NCBI GenBank assembly: GCA_948099385.1
Contig: CANUEZ040000020.1
Coordinates: forward strand, 5,550,501 to 5,614,500
From: Fasciola hepatica
Taxonomy: Eukaryota; Platyhelminthes; Trematoda; Plagiorchiida; Fasciolidae
Length of the DNA: 64,000 nt
Reading direction: 5' to 3'
The position numbers and the translations under genes are program-made. The notes beneath the pieces are model-generated. The model saw only the letters and a list, made by a program, of their open reading frames with translations. It searched no databases and had not been told where the DNA came from. This document shows positions 10,575 through 21,447 of this stretch, piece by piece (position 1 is the first letter of the stretch; every line of letters begins with the position of its first letter).

Positions 10575-13500
10575 TTACTGGGCCTCAGGGTTATCAGCTC
10601 CTCCGTCTTCGCTCTCGAGTAGGTTAATACTGCGTATGTCACGAATGAGCACTCCGTTAGCTTTCTTCACCTTCACCGTTCTTATCATTCCGACAGTGCT
10701 TTTGATGGTTTCCGTAACTACTCCCAAAGACCAAGTGCTGAAATGTGCGCGTTCGTCGGCGATCATAACCACGTCCCCAACTTTGAATGGTCTTGTTTTG
10801 GCCAGCCACTTCTGTCGAGTCTGCAAAGCCGGTAGGTACTCCCGCGGCCATTGCCTCCAGAAGACCTTGGCCAGATAGTTCGCTTGCTTCCATCCGTGGA
10901 GGTAGCTCCCACGAAGGTTGACCGGCCCTTGGAAACCCTCGTTCGACCTTAACGTCAATAAGTCGTTTGGGGTGAGCGCCAGGTGGGTGGGGTCGCCGTT
11001 CAATACTGGAACCAAGGGGCGGTTGTTCAGGATTCTCTCCAGATCAGTCATGACGGTGTTCAGCGTTTCGTCGTCGGGCGGCTGCTGCTCCACGATTGAC
11101 AGCAATATCCGTCTGGCGGACCGGATCATGCGTTCCCATATGCCGCCTCGGTGGCTGGCCTGTGGGGGGTTGAAATGCCATCGTATGCCGTAGGCCACGG
11201 TTCGATCCTGCAGTTCGTCCCTGTTTATGTTCTTGTGCCAACGCTGCAATTCCCGGTGAGCGCCCACAAAGTTCGACCCATTATCTGAGCATATATCGGC
11301 TGGTACGCCTCTTCGGTTAATAAATCATTGCAAGGCCCGTAGAAACGAATCGGTCGTCATCGAATGTGCAACTTCTAGGTGTACCGCGCGTGACTTCGTG
11401 CACGTCATGATGCATCCATATAGCTTTTCTAATTTTTCCCCGCACTTGATCCACAAGGGCCCGAAATAGTACAACCCGGTGTCACTGAACGGCCACCAGC
11501 CCGTAGTCACCCTGCATTCTGGTAGTGGGGCCATGAGTTGTTTGCCTGCTGTGGCATTGCGTCTCCTGCATTGCACACACCGTCGGATTACGCGTTTTAC
11601 AGTCTCTCGTCCTCTCAACAACCAAAGACGCTTTCGGATGACGCTCGTCACGTGACTTTCCCCGGCATGTCCCTCCATGGCGTGGACGTGTTGAATCATT
11701 AGCTCTACTGCAGGTTGTCTCGCAGGCAGCAGTATAGGATACTTTGTGTCGAAGTTCAGGTGGGCGTTGGTCAGCCTACCATCCACCCGCAGCAGTCCGT
11801 CGATGAGTTTGGGGTTTAAGCGCTTCAGCTCGCCTCTTGGAGATGGCATGTCTTTATTGGTCGGCCCCACTTCTTCCGCCCTCTTGAGTTCTCGGGCGAA
11901 AGCCTCGCGTTGTATCATTCTGAAAATATCGTACTCTGCCGCTTGTAGCTCATCGGGACATATCGGGCCGACCCGTATCCGGCCTGAGGGCCGTAGCCCT
12001 TTCATGACTAGTAAATTTCTCTTGAACCTGGTTAACCAAACCAGCGAACGAAGCGTCTTCATCCAGGAAGAAAACCTGACCAGTCGCGATAGAATGGATG
12101 ACGCTTCGACGACGTTGGTTGCTATCACTACGCCTTTGATCTCCAGTTCCACTTCCGTAGGGGGTTTTAATTCGAACACGGGCCAGTCCTTTTTGGGAAA
12201 TTGCAGGAAGTTTGGCCCTCTCGTCCACGTGTCCAGTTGCCTGAAGTTGTTCGCACCTCGGGAGAACAGGTCGGCCGGATTATCGCCAGACCTGACATGA
12301 CTCCACTGGTGCGTGGATGATTCATCGTGGATAATGGTGAGCCGGTTAGCAACGAAAGTACTAAACCGGCTCCGGACGTTGTTGATATAGTAAAGTACTA
12401 TCTTTGAATCCGTCCAGAAGCTCACAGACCAAATGTGGAGATCGAAACATCTATTCACAGCTTGCACCACCCTGATTGCCAACACGGCTGCGCTGAGTTC
12501 AAGGCGTGGGATCGAGACCGACTTCAGTGCAGCAACGCGGGCTTTGGCGAACAGGATCCTCGTGGTATATTGTCCATCTCCTGCGCACTATCGTCCGTAC
12601 ACCACAGCTCCATAACCGACTTCGGATGCATCGGAAAAGGCATGTAGTTCTCCAGTCCGTGTCGTATGGCCAAGAGCCGAACATCGTGGGATTCTTATGT
12701 CCCCTAATTTCTTCAAGGTGTTCAAAAATTCTTCCCAGGCCAGCCGGTCCCCTCGGTCCAGTGACTGGTCCCAATCAACTTTCTTACGGCACAGCCGCTG
12801 CAGCAAGATCTTTCCGGGTAGCAGCCATGGTGAGACGAAACCGAGCGGGTCGAACAAACTTGAGACGGCAGATAGTATGCCACGACGGGTTATTGGCAGC
12901 TCGGGAACGTTTAGTTCGAAAACAAAGTCGTCCGTTTCCGCGTCCCATTGTATTCCTAAGGTGCGCTCGATAGGAAGTGGAGAGCCGTCCAAATCTCTTA
13001 CCCTTTCGGCCTTTTCGTGATACGGAATGACCTTCAGCACTTCTGAAGCGTTCGACATCCATTTAGTTAGATGGAAGCCGCCCCCTTCCAGCAATCTCGT
13101 CAGACTCCTGAACTGCTCTAGAGCTGATTCCACATCATCGAAAGACCCAAGGTAGTCGTCGACGTAGAAGTTCCTGCTGACGCTTTCTACCACCGTCCGA
13201 TGTACTAGATTGCAATGTTTGTTCGCTGATTCTCGGAGGGCGTAGTTGGCACAAAATGGTGACGATATGGCCCCGAAGGGGTGGACGGTCATCCTATAAT
13301 TCACCACTGCGTTTTCCCGGTCGCTCCCTTCCCACCACACGAAACGCAAAGCATCTCGTTCTCCTATCGGAATCTTCACCTGATGGAACATTTCCCCAAT
13401 GTCAGCAGACAAAGCCACTTTACCCACTCTGAAACGGCACAAAACATCGATCAGTGGAGTGGTCCAGTCAGGCCCCTGTAGTAGGCGATCGTTTAACGAC

Positions 13501-13800
13501 TTGCCCTGGAACTTGGCCGCACAGTCGAAAACCACCCACAGTTTATTGGGTTTCTTGGGGTTGATAACCGGATGGTGAGGCAGATACCAGATTCCCCTTT
13601 TGCTGTCGGTGTTAACAGGCACCTTTTCAACGTAACCAAGGGCCTCGTTTCGCTTCATCAAATCCGCGTATCGTTCCCACAGATTCTGGTCTCGAATGAA
13701 GCGTTCTTTTAGTCGTAGTAATCGTTGGAGAACGTAATTTCTTTTGTCAGCCCACGGGTCGACCAATGTGCGCCATGGGAGGGGAACTTCGAAATGTTTT
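10575..13800 (-). pseudogene. BEL/Pao pol: RT, RNase H, integrase
   Basis: From the 5' side: RT with VALSADIGEMFHQVKIP (motif A), GAISSPFCANYAL (motif B) and NFYVDDYLGS (motif C); RNase H starting HAFSDASEVGYGAV; an HHCC zinc motif around HAMEGHAGES...CVQCRRRNA; and an integrase core with DICSDNGSNF (second Asp) and GGIWERMIRSARR (catalytic Glu). The C-terminal domain ends at 10575. In-frame stops fall at 12588-12590 (in RNase H) and 11325-11327 (in integrase). A one-base loss in an A run near 13790 shifts the frame relative to the upstream part. All catalytic residues I can check in RT are intact, so decay is by nonsense and frameshift, not by loss of motifs. Confidence 0.9.
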
Positions 13801-13891
13801 TGAGGCCTCTAGTGCCTTGCCGCACCGTTTGTGGAGCGAAGTGATCCTCTTGAGACAACGTCGGTCTTTCGTCTCCAATGTCATGAAACTC

Positions 13892-15241
13892 CTATTCATA
13901 AAGCCGTTGCAGATGATACTCTATGCGGTCCGTTTCGGCAGATAAGTAATTCACGGAACCACATACCCCTACTGGACCGTATAACATCCATCCCAGAGCC
14001 GTGCGTACGGCATAAGGTGCCTGGCGGTCGCCCACTCTCTGGTCAAGCACCCAATGCGCCTCTGGCACGTCGCAGCCGATGAGGAGATCCACTTCATCAT
14101 CTTCCCAGTCTACAACGGTTAAATCCTGCAGGTGGGGCCACAGAGTCAAGATTGCGTTCACCGACCTTGGTGCTCGCGTGGGGAGATCCGCTAACGTGAA
14201 TGCCTCCGTTGGTTCAATTTCCTCGTTAGTGTTTAGAGAGATGAGTTGCAGCCTTAATCTACCGGCAGTCATTACCTGTGTTCCGCCCACCGTGCTCACT
14301 GCTAACGACGTCGCACATTTAGCCAGTTGGTGTTTGTCGGCAAACCGTTCTTTCACTAAAGTGGTGTCGGATCCACTATCAACGAAAGCCAACGCCCTGA
14401 CTATCCCAGTCGGAGTCACTACTCCCACGGCCACTACGCCTAAACGTACCGGTTTACTGGCAGATTGTGAAGTTGAACAAATCACGCTGGGCTTGGCACT
14501 CGCCTCGGATATGGTTACTCTCGCCTGATGCAACAGCCGTTGGTGTCTTCCCGTGCAGCCCTCGTAACCACATCGATTCCTTGTCCTACAGGCTGCTGCC
14601 CGGTGCGTGGTGTTGAGACAGATAAAACATGCTCCTGCCATCCTCGCCATTCCCCACCGTTCGCCTATTGTGGCGTTGCCGAACTTGGGGCATTCTGGTA
14701 GGCCATGGCTAGTACCACAGGATCTGCAATTTGGTTGCGCCGTAGCATCTCGTGAAATGACGTGTGTAGTGGTCCAAGGCTGGTACTTTGGATGTTCCCG
14801 TACAGGGGTTTGGACTTGGCTAGTACTGGGCTTGTTTGCTCGGTTGCTGTCCCGCATGAGTCGGCCGAATCTGCTGTCAGCTATCTTCGTTTGCCTGTCC
14901 AAGTATTCGGTCAGGTCTTCGAAGTTGGCTTCTCTGTCGCTTCGGCTTATCCGTTCTGCTTCTTCCGCCCACCGACCCTGTAGTTCGGGAGAGAGGTGAC
15001 GGACTATGCCTTCCAAAGTGTGCATGGCGTCTAGGTCAGCCCTGTAACCTAAATGGTAGAGGGCTATTGAGCAGTTATGCATCTTAACCACCAGGTCGGC
15101 CATGGTGCAGACGTCGCCCTTGGTTCTCTTTGCCTCTACCATCACTCCCTCTATTACGTTACGGGCTACTTTAAAAGGTTGGCCAAACAAGTCCCTTAGA
15201 ATCTTCCTTGCCCTTGTGTAGCCTTGTTCTGGGTCGAGCAT
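13892..15241 (-). pseudogene. BEL/Pao gag C-terminal part and aspartic protease
   Basis: A 449-codon frame. It begins within the conserved Pao gag core (LDPEQGYTRARKILRDLFGQ) and continues to Cys/His-rich knuckles (CRSCGTSHGLPECPKF and ACFICLNTTHRAAAC). It then has an aspartic protease with AFVDSGSDTTLV as the catalytic DSG motif, followed by IGCDVPEAHW. A stop at 13892-13894 separates it from the RT. The frame overlaps the upstream gag frame by 46 bp through a frameshift near 15290 that I judge to be a mutation, because the gag core is split mid-domain. Confidence 0.88.
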
Positions 15242-15768
15242 GGTGCACCCGTCGATAGCTTCTCTTGCTCGGCCTCGGCAGTAGTAAGGTAGAGAAGCCT
15301 TTGCCCAGGGTCGGTTACCTTATTTTCAACGAACGTCTCGAACTGCTTGACAAACTTGCAGTATTGCTCAGCTCGCCCGTCGAAAATCGTTAGCTCCACT
15401 CTAGGCAGATCGATCGATGGTGGTTTGTAGTCGGCGACCGGCATGGGGTTCCCTACCTTATTGCACCCTAATCTATCGGAAGTGTCGAAGTCACTGGTCT
15501 CATGCTCTCGCTGTTTCTGTGTACACTTCTCTGCTTCGTGCACCTGTAGTCTAGCCGATAGTAACTGTTGCTCTAGTTCTAGTATTCTCAGCTTATATAA
15601 ATCGACATCCTTACGATCAATATTGTTTTCAATAACACATGAACTAGCACTGACAGGACTAGGCGATCTAGCATTAACTAAAGAATCATATGTACCCAAA
15701 ACCTCCCCAGAGACTTGCCGTATTACTTCCTGTCCGGATTCGACTGCCTTTGATCCTTTTCTTGGCAT
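15196..15768 (-). pseudogene. BEL/Pao gag N-terminal part
   Basis: The first ATG is at 15768 (MPRKGSKAVESG), 42 bp inside the 5' LTR edge. An earlier TTG at 15792 is an unlikely start. The product has a charged N-terminus, a Leu/Glu-rich coiled-coil stretch (YKLRILELEQQLLSARLQ) and the start of the Pao gag core (LTIFDGRAEQYCKFVKQFET). The frame then shifts near 15290. Gag forms the intracellular particle that packages element RNA. Confidence 0.85.
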
Positions 15769-15809
15769 TTTGCGTGTTTTTCCTCGTTCCAAATTGATCT
15801 ATTGAGTAT

Positions 15810-16187
15810 TGTAACGAACGTTTGAGCAATGCGTAGCCAAATTCGCAACGGATCCCGAAATCAAAAGACGATTATCCGTAACATTCTACGATATTAGATT
15901 ATTACAATAAACAATGACATAAACAATATACAAACCTCAATAATACGATCACAAGGACTCAACAACGAGAAACCGAATAGCAGCGTGTGAGCAGACAGCA
16001 CGTGCGTCACGCAGGTCCTGAACAAGGATGTGCCAAAGTAGCGCTCTGGGCGCGAACAAACAACAATTGGTCCAGAAAAACAATCAGTTCGTAAATACAA
16101 GTCAATAGTATATGGAAATGAGTGATGTTGGGAAATACACTGAATCGCGAGGGAAAAAAGGAGGATTTTCCACGACCGGCTGTTACA
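15810..16187 (-). repeat. BEL/Pao LTR (5' LTR of the element)
   Basis: 378 bp, the partner of 9468-9845 and about 99% identical. The primer-binding site should lie just below 15810 on the minus strand. A TGGAACGAGG string there is a candidate, but I could not match it to a tRNA. Confidence 0.93.
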
Positions 16188-16192
16188 CCCTT
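16188..16192. repeat. Target site duplication of BEL/Pao, right
   Basis: CCCTT, identical to 9463-9467. Confidence 0.9.
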
Positions 16193-17984
16193 ACAAAGCT
16201 ACAGGCTGTCTCCTAGTCAAGACCCGTTCTACAATGCTTAGAAACGAGACGATGAGCCTACTGCAAACTTCTGGGTGAGAGTTTGAGCGCAGATTAGCCA
16301 AGTGCGTAAAACAGCAGCCGAAGAAATTCTATGGCTGTGTACAGTCAAAAGTCTGCGATGGGTCCACTGTCCACTAAGGACCACGGTACCGCCACCGGTG
16401 ACCAGGACCAAGCAGACGCCTTGTGTGAACACTTTGGTAGTGTACATAGGATAGATAGTGAAGTACTAGTTGATCGGGCGCAAGCGTATTCTCCTCCGCG
16501 GTTGAACGAGCTCAATCTCAGGAATCGTGCGTAAGTACCTATAGGAATCAAATGGACACAAGTCGACAAGCCCAGATGGCACCCACCCAGCTATCATCAG
16601 GCCGTTGGCGGATACCGCAGCTTCATCGGTATGCAAGATGTACAGGTCCACGTTGGACGAGAGTGAGCTGCCTCAGGACCGGAAAAGCGGTGCCGTCCTG
16701 GCGATACATTAGAGTGGACGTTAGTCGGATATGGATAATTACAGGCCGGTAAGCCTGACTATCACCCTATGCAAAGTTCTCGAGATCATTCATGCCCAAA
16801 TCAGTCAGCATCTACTGGAAGACTCCGTGCTGAGCCCAGCCTAGCACAGATCCCTAAAAAATAGATCTCGTTTGACCGATTTCTTGTGCTTCTTAGGTGA
16901 AGAAACTGGACAACTGGATGAGGGTAAGCACGTTGAAATATGTTACCTTGATTTGAGCAAGGCTTTCGACTCCGTTAACCATCGCCTTTTGCTGTGCAAG
17001 ATAGAGATGTTCGTTATAGGTGGACCAGCATAAAATTGGCTGGCGGATTTCCTTCCCTACAGGACGTTTTACGTCAAAGTAGGGGACAGGTGCTCTAGTT
17101 TGATGAACGTCACCAGTGGTGTGCCTCAGGGATCCGTCCTAGGCCCGATGCTATTATCGTTGTTTACTAGCGACCTGTCATCCGCCCTTCAATCACCTAG
17201 TTTCATTTTTGCGTATGATGTGAAAGTTGTTGGATCTGGATGTAGGGGGCTATCTAGGCGGGGATATAGGAACCGTCCTGGACTAAGCATACAAGTAGGA
17301 CTTACTGCTCAAAACCGGAAGAATCCATTTGTTTTCAGGGGCAACTGAAAGCCTAACCGTCGCTCATTGACAAAGGCTGTTCACCATAGAAGCAGTCAGT
17401 AGGGCCAACAACCTCGAGATCATCAGGAACAATGAGTTTAAATGGTCGGACCAGGGCAACGTTGCTGCACAGAGGGATCGTGGTGAGTTCTTTGGATTGA
17501 GATCAACATTGTCTTGCCGGCAGCCGAAAATATTCCCATCTATTTACATGGCGGTAATACGACCTCACTTAGAAAGAAGCGTGCAGGTTTGGGCACTCTT
17601 CTACAACAAAGATGCAGCCTGTTTGGAACAAGTACAACGTCTCGCGAAGCGAGTGGTAGAAATGCAGAGGGGTGAGACTCATGAGCAGAGACTGTGATTT
17701 TAACCTGTTCTCCTTGGAAAGGAGGAGACTTTAAGGGGACCTCATTGAAGCTTTCAGGGTAGTGAAGGGTCTTTCTGGCCTTAAGGTGGACAATCTACTC
17801 CAGATGGCTTTAGATTCCTGAACAAAAGGACACGAGAAGAAGCTGGCAAAGTCCGAGATAAGTTGGTAACCAGGTCATACTTCTTTATCAACATGGTGGT
17901 GAACAGTTGGGACAGTCTGCCTGGTGGAGTGATAGACATGCAGGCTGTCCAGTCCTTCTAGGGGCCCTGGATCGTAAGTGGTAC
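16193..17984 (+). pseudogene. CR1-like LINE, right half: reverse transcriptase
   Basis: Continuation of the LINE split at 9467. Blocks in order: QQPKKFYGCVQSKVCDGST; DTAASSVCKMYRS-type fingers near 16610-16650; NYRPVSLTITLCKVLE near 16735-16780; YLDLSKAFDSVNHRLL (motif A) near 16948-16995; TSGVPQGSVLGP (motif B) near 17112-17145; FAYDVKVV where YADD is expected near 17208-17230; and a thumb ending VNSWDSLPGGVIDMQAVQSF near 17893-17957. Stops and frameshifts break it, and the catalytic Asp pair is reduced to one. It is truncated near 17984 by another LINE. The 5-bp duplication and continuous domain order prove it is one element with 8040-9467. Confidence 0.75.
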
Positions 17985-19120
17985 GAGACACAACAACTGG
18001 GGTCCCACAAGGGTCGGACTTAGGTCCTCTACTTTTCTTGATCTATATAAACGATCTTCCGACAGCCCTTCCTGCAAACACTGCCCTGTACGCAGATGAT
18101 GTAACCCTATGGAGTTCAAGCGTTGAAGAACTTCAAACCGCAGTTTATGAAACGAAACGCTGGTCCGAGGATTGGAACCTCCCAGGTAATGATGACAAAT
18201 GCGTGAGCATGTATTTCGGCAGAGAGACTGGTCACACGTTTTCCATTAATAAAGCAGCCACTCTGCCACACAATGTGCTCGGTTTCTGGTTAGATTGTAA
18301 CTTATCCTTCTCTCATCATCACGAACTTGCGAGCAAGTCTGCCTTTCGAGTTCTAAACATGATTCGAAGGTCCTTCCCGCGCATATTTAAGGATGATTTC
18401 CCCATAATTTTCGGCACTTATATCCGACCTCTGCTGGAGTACGGTAGTCAGATAGTGCACTCTGGTCTTGTCCGAGACCGTGAGATCCTAGAAAGGGTTC
18501 AGCGGGCCTCCACCAAGGCAGTAAGTGGTCTATCCCATCTACCTTATCCCGCCCGCCTCTCACTCCTCAACCCCTATCCCCTTGACGTAAGACGCGTAAG
18601 AGGTGATCTGTTTTTGATGTTTCACCTTTTTGAAACAGGTCAAAGCGATTGCTCCTTCTCCGTCTGTCCAGCCTCTTCTCTCCGTGGTCACAGCAGAAAA
18701 GTTTTCAAACCGATGCCACGCACTTCACTAAGGATTAACTTTTTCAGCTATAGGTTTGTTACTCTGTGGAATGCACTTCCGGAAGATATTGTTCTCTCGC
18801 AGAACAAAACTATCGTCAAGAAAAAGCTAGACCTCCACCTGGGTCTCTCCCAATAAATCCTTGTCAGAAAAACAAAATAGATATCTTTTATTGCATATGT
18901 TCAAGAATGTCACACCCCCACTCCGCTTAAGGCACTGTCCACAGTGTGACACTAAATGAGGTTATATGTATCTTGTTTTCGCTGCCATCCCCGCCCCCCC
19001 CCCATTTATTTTTCTCTCGTTTCAGCTCGGTGAACCCGACAGAAGATCAAGGATTTCCTCAAGAACCTGGACAATTGGGCTCAAAGCCTCGAACCCGTGT
19101 AGTACTTCAAGGCTTCAGGA
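17985..19120 (+). mobile_element. LINE family L, copy 1, 5'-truncated
   Basis: Begins inside the RT at motif B (TGVPQGSDLGPLLFLIYIND) and runs through YADD (ALYADDVTLWSSS), thumb and C-terminus to a stop at 18854-18856. A 3' UTR of about 260 bp follows, ending in acttcaag-like repeats. Compared with copy 3 it has a 12-bp in-frame deletion near 18269 (before VLGFWLDC) and few substitutions. The open frame is otherwise intact, but lacks fingers, palm motif A and endonuclease. Confidence 0.85.
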
Positions 19121-20187
19121 CTACTTCCTGATAGTGAGCTTTAAGAATATGCAATAGATGGATTGCGGATGGTACTGTGGTCCGTCTGAGGTGTACTGTG
19201 ATCGACTTTTTCGTTCGTTGCATACTGTCTCACTGAATACTCGCGGTGTACAAAGTCTCGCAGTTGATGTGCGATGAGGTTTTACGTTTCCCTCTCATTT
19301 CTAGCGGGGATTCGACGAAATAATGTGTGCAATGGTGGGTGAATAACTGGTATGCATACCATGGAAAGAATTCTGGACGCTGGACTGGCTGTGGCCATTA
19401 CCTGTCCTGTGCAAACAACTGAAATGAGCTGAAAGGTCTGCTTGACTGATTCCGCACTTTCGGGGGTGCAAGTGTAGTGAACCTCAGATGTTTAAAGTAC
19501 CCGCCTTAATCATTGTACCTTATTTTCCTTCTAACTTTCAGAAGTGAACACACTGAACGAACCAAGAGCTCTGGACGACTGTCAAGACCAAGATCACCAT
19601 GGTCATGAATGAATGCCCACATTGTTAAAATGAACCCTGGACGTTTGTGACTTGTTGTCTTGCCACCTGCCCCATTGGATCCCTCACACTGTACATTTTG
19701 CTCCCTGGCTTGTGGAACGGACTAACTCACCAATGTACGTTACCTGTAGACTGTGCTTCTACTGTGTGTTCCTTGACGTGCAGGTTCATGAGTATTGTGT
19801 GTGTGGTGCCGCCTGGCGACGAGCGAATAACTAGATTGCTGAGTGACTCACCGACACTGTTGTCCATTTCAGACGGTTAACACCCGGATTGTCGTGTCAC
19901 TTGGATCCTCATTCCATTGGACTTACTGGTAACGTGAGTGTCACTTTTGTGCTCCGTACGCATCAGTATACCCCGAGTTATGTTAAGCAGCTGTTAGGGT
20001 CAGATGCAATTTACTTATTGTTTCCACCTTACTCTGCTAGGGCTGATACTGCACAAAATTTCTGCCCTTCAGAAAAAGAAAATCACGCAGTGTTGGGAGC
20101 TACGGAAACGCGCCGACAACACAACTATCTGGACACACGATTGGCTCTAGCCACACCAAGTCCTGTGCAAACTGAACTGAACTGACT
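19121..20187. other. Unassigned repeat-like region between LINE copies
   Basis: No convincing gene; short open frames lack recognisable motifs. It contains two related segments, at about 19376-19440 and 20130-20185. Both have tggct-rich sequence, then gtcctgtgcaaac, then repeats of ctgaa/actga. They look like the 3' tails of two copies of an unidentified retroelement. Confidence 0.4.
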
Positions 20188-21026
20188 GACACAAGGTGCT
20201 CGGTTCCTGGTTAGATTGTAACTTATCCTTCTCTCATCATCACGAACTTGCGAGCAAGTCTGCCTTTCGAGTTCTAAACATGATTCGAAGGTCCTTCCCG
20301 CGCATATTTAAGGATGATTTCCCCATAATTTTCGGCACTTATATCCGACCTCTGCTGGAGTACGGTAGTCAGATAGTGCACTCTGGTCTTGTCCGAGACC
20401 GTGAGATCCTAGAAAGGGTCCAGCGGGCCTTCACCAAGGCAGTAAGTGGTCTATCCCATCTACCTTATCCCGCCCGCCTCTCACTCCTCAACCCCTATCC
20501 CCTTGACGTAAGACGCGTAAGAGGTGATCTGTTTTTGATGTTTCACCTTTTTGAAACAGGTCAAAGCGATTGCTCCTTCTCCGTCTGTCCAGCCTCTTCT
20601 CTCCGTGGTCACAGCAGAAAAGTTTTCAAACCGATGCCACGCACTTCACTAAGGATTAACTTTTTCAGCTATAGGTTTGTTACTCTGTGGAATGCACTTC
20701 CGGAAGATATTGTTCTCTCGCAGAACAAAACTATCGTCAAGAAAAAGCTAGACCTCCACCTGGGTCTCTCCCAATAAATCCTTGTCAGAAAAACAAAATA
20801 GATATCTTTTATTGCATATGTTCAAGAATGTCACACCCCCACTCCGCTTAAGGCACTGTCCACAGTGTGACACTAAATGAGGTTATATGTATCTTGTTTT
20901 CGCTGCCATCCCCGCCCCCCCCCCCGATTTATTTTTCTCTCGTTTCAGCTCGGTGAACCCGACAGAAGATCAAGGATTTCCTCAAGAACCTGGACAATTG
21001 GGCTCAAAGCCTCGAACCCGTGTAGT
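20188..21026 (+). mobile_element. LINE family L, copy 2, 5'-truncated
   Basis: Starts at a point equal to about 22886 of copy 3, after the RT active site, and is nearly identical to copies 1 and 3. It retains the C-terminal 193 codons to a stop at 20775-20777 and the same 3' UTR with a long C run. The extreme 3' tail is cut at 21026. It shares variants with copy 1 that copy 3 lacks (for example the VTLWNALP versus ITMWNALP region), so copies 1 and 2 are closer to each other. Confidence 0.85.
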
Positions 21027-21447
21027 GTGGGCGGCGCTCGGACCGAAAGCCTCGTTGTTTGATGTCCGACAGATTTCCCACGCTTGAATCTTCCGTGTCA
21101 CTCAAGTTGAACGAACTTCAGCAAAGCTGAACTTCTCCCACAGTCCAAAGGTCCATCTTCCAGATCCCCCGGCAGTTCGAGACGCAGGATGCAGTCAAGA
21201 CTCGTGTCCTTAACCCTTTTGCATTGTCCAGCGGTCTATCTTCCAGTTCGCCGGCAATACCAGATGCAAGATACTGTCAAGATTTGTATTTTGAACCCTT
21301 TCCGTTTTACCACTTCCCCACTATCTAGTGAACTATCTTACAGCTCACTGGTGACATTCAGATGACAAGATAATCACAAGATCCGGGAACATTTGGGCTG
21401 TAGCCTCGTACCCGTGTATTACTTCAAGACTTCAAGACTTCAAGACA
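21027..21447. repeat. Degenerate tandem repeat ending in a LINE-type tail
   Basis: Three diverged units begin near 21151, 21234 and 21330, with periods of about 83 and 96 bp. Each has a tctatcttccag-like core, a cgatgcaagat-like middle and a gtcaaga end. The stretch closes with cgtacccgtgtattacttcaagacttcaag at 21407-21447, the same tail seen on family L LINEs, so it may be an older copy's 3' UTR. Confidence 0.45.

Larger units (their letters stand above)
9468..16187 (-). mobile_element. Complete BEL/Pao LTR retrotransposon
   Basis: A 6720-bp element on the minus strand, bounded by two 378-bp LTRs with TGTAAC...GTTACA termini and a perfect CCCTT duplication. In element order it has a gag with zinc knuckles, an aspartic protease, a reverse transcriptase with YVDD, RNase H and an integrase, which is the BEL/Pao arrangement (protease, RT, RNase H, integrase). 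A noncoding stretch of about 730 bp with a GT-rich microsatellite separates pol from the 3' LTR. The LTRs differ at only about four positions, so insertion was recent, but the coding region carries at least three stop codons and two frameshifts. Confidence 0.93.

Noticed and set aside
11746..12300. 184-codon plus-strand open frame
   Set aside because: Antisense shadow of BEL/Pao pol; the minus strand carries clear RNase H and integrase motifs.
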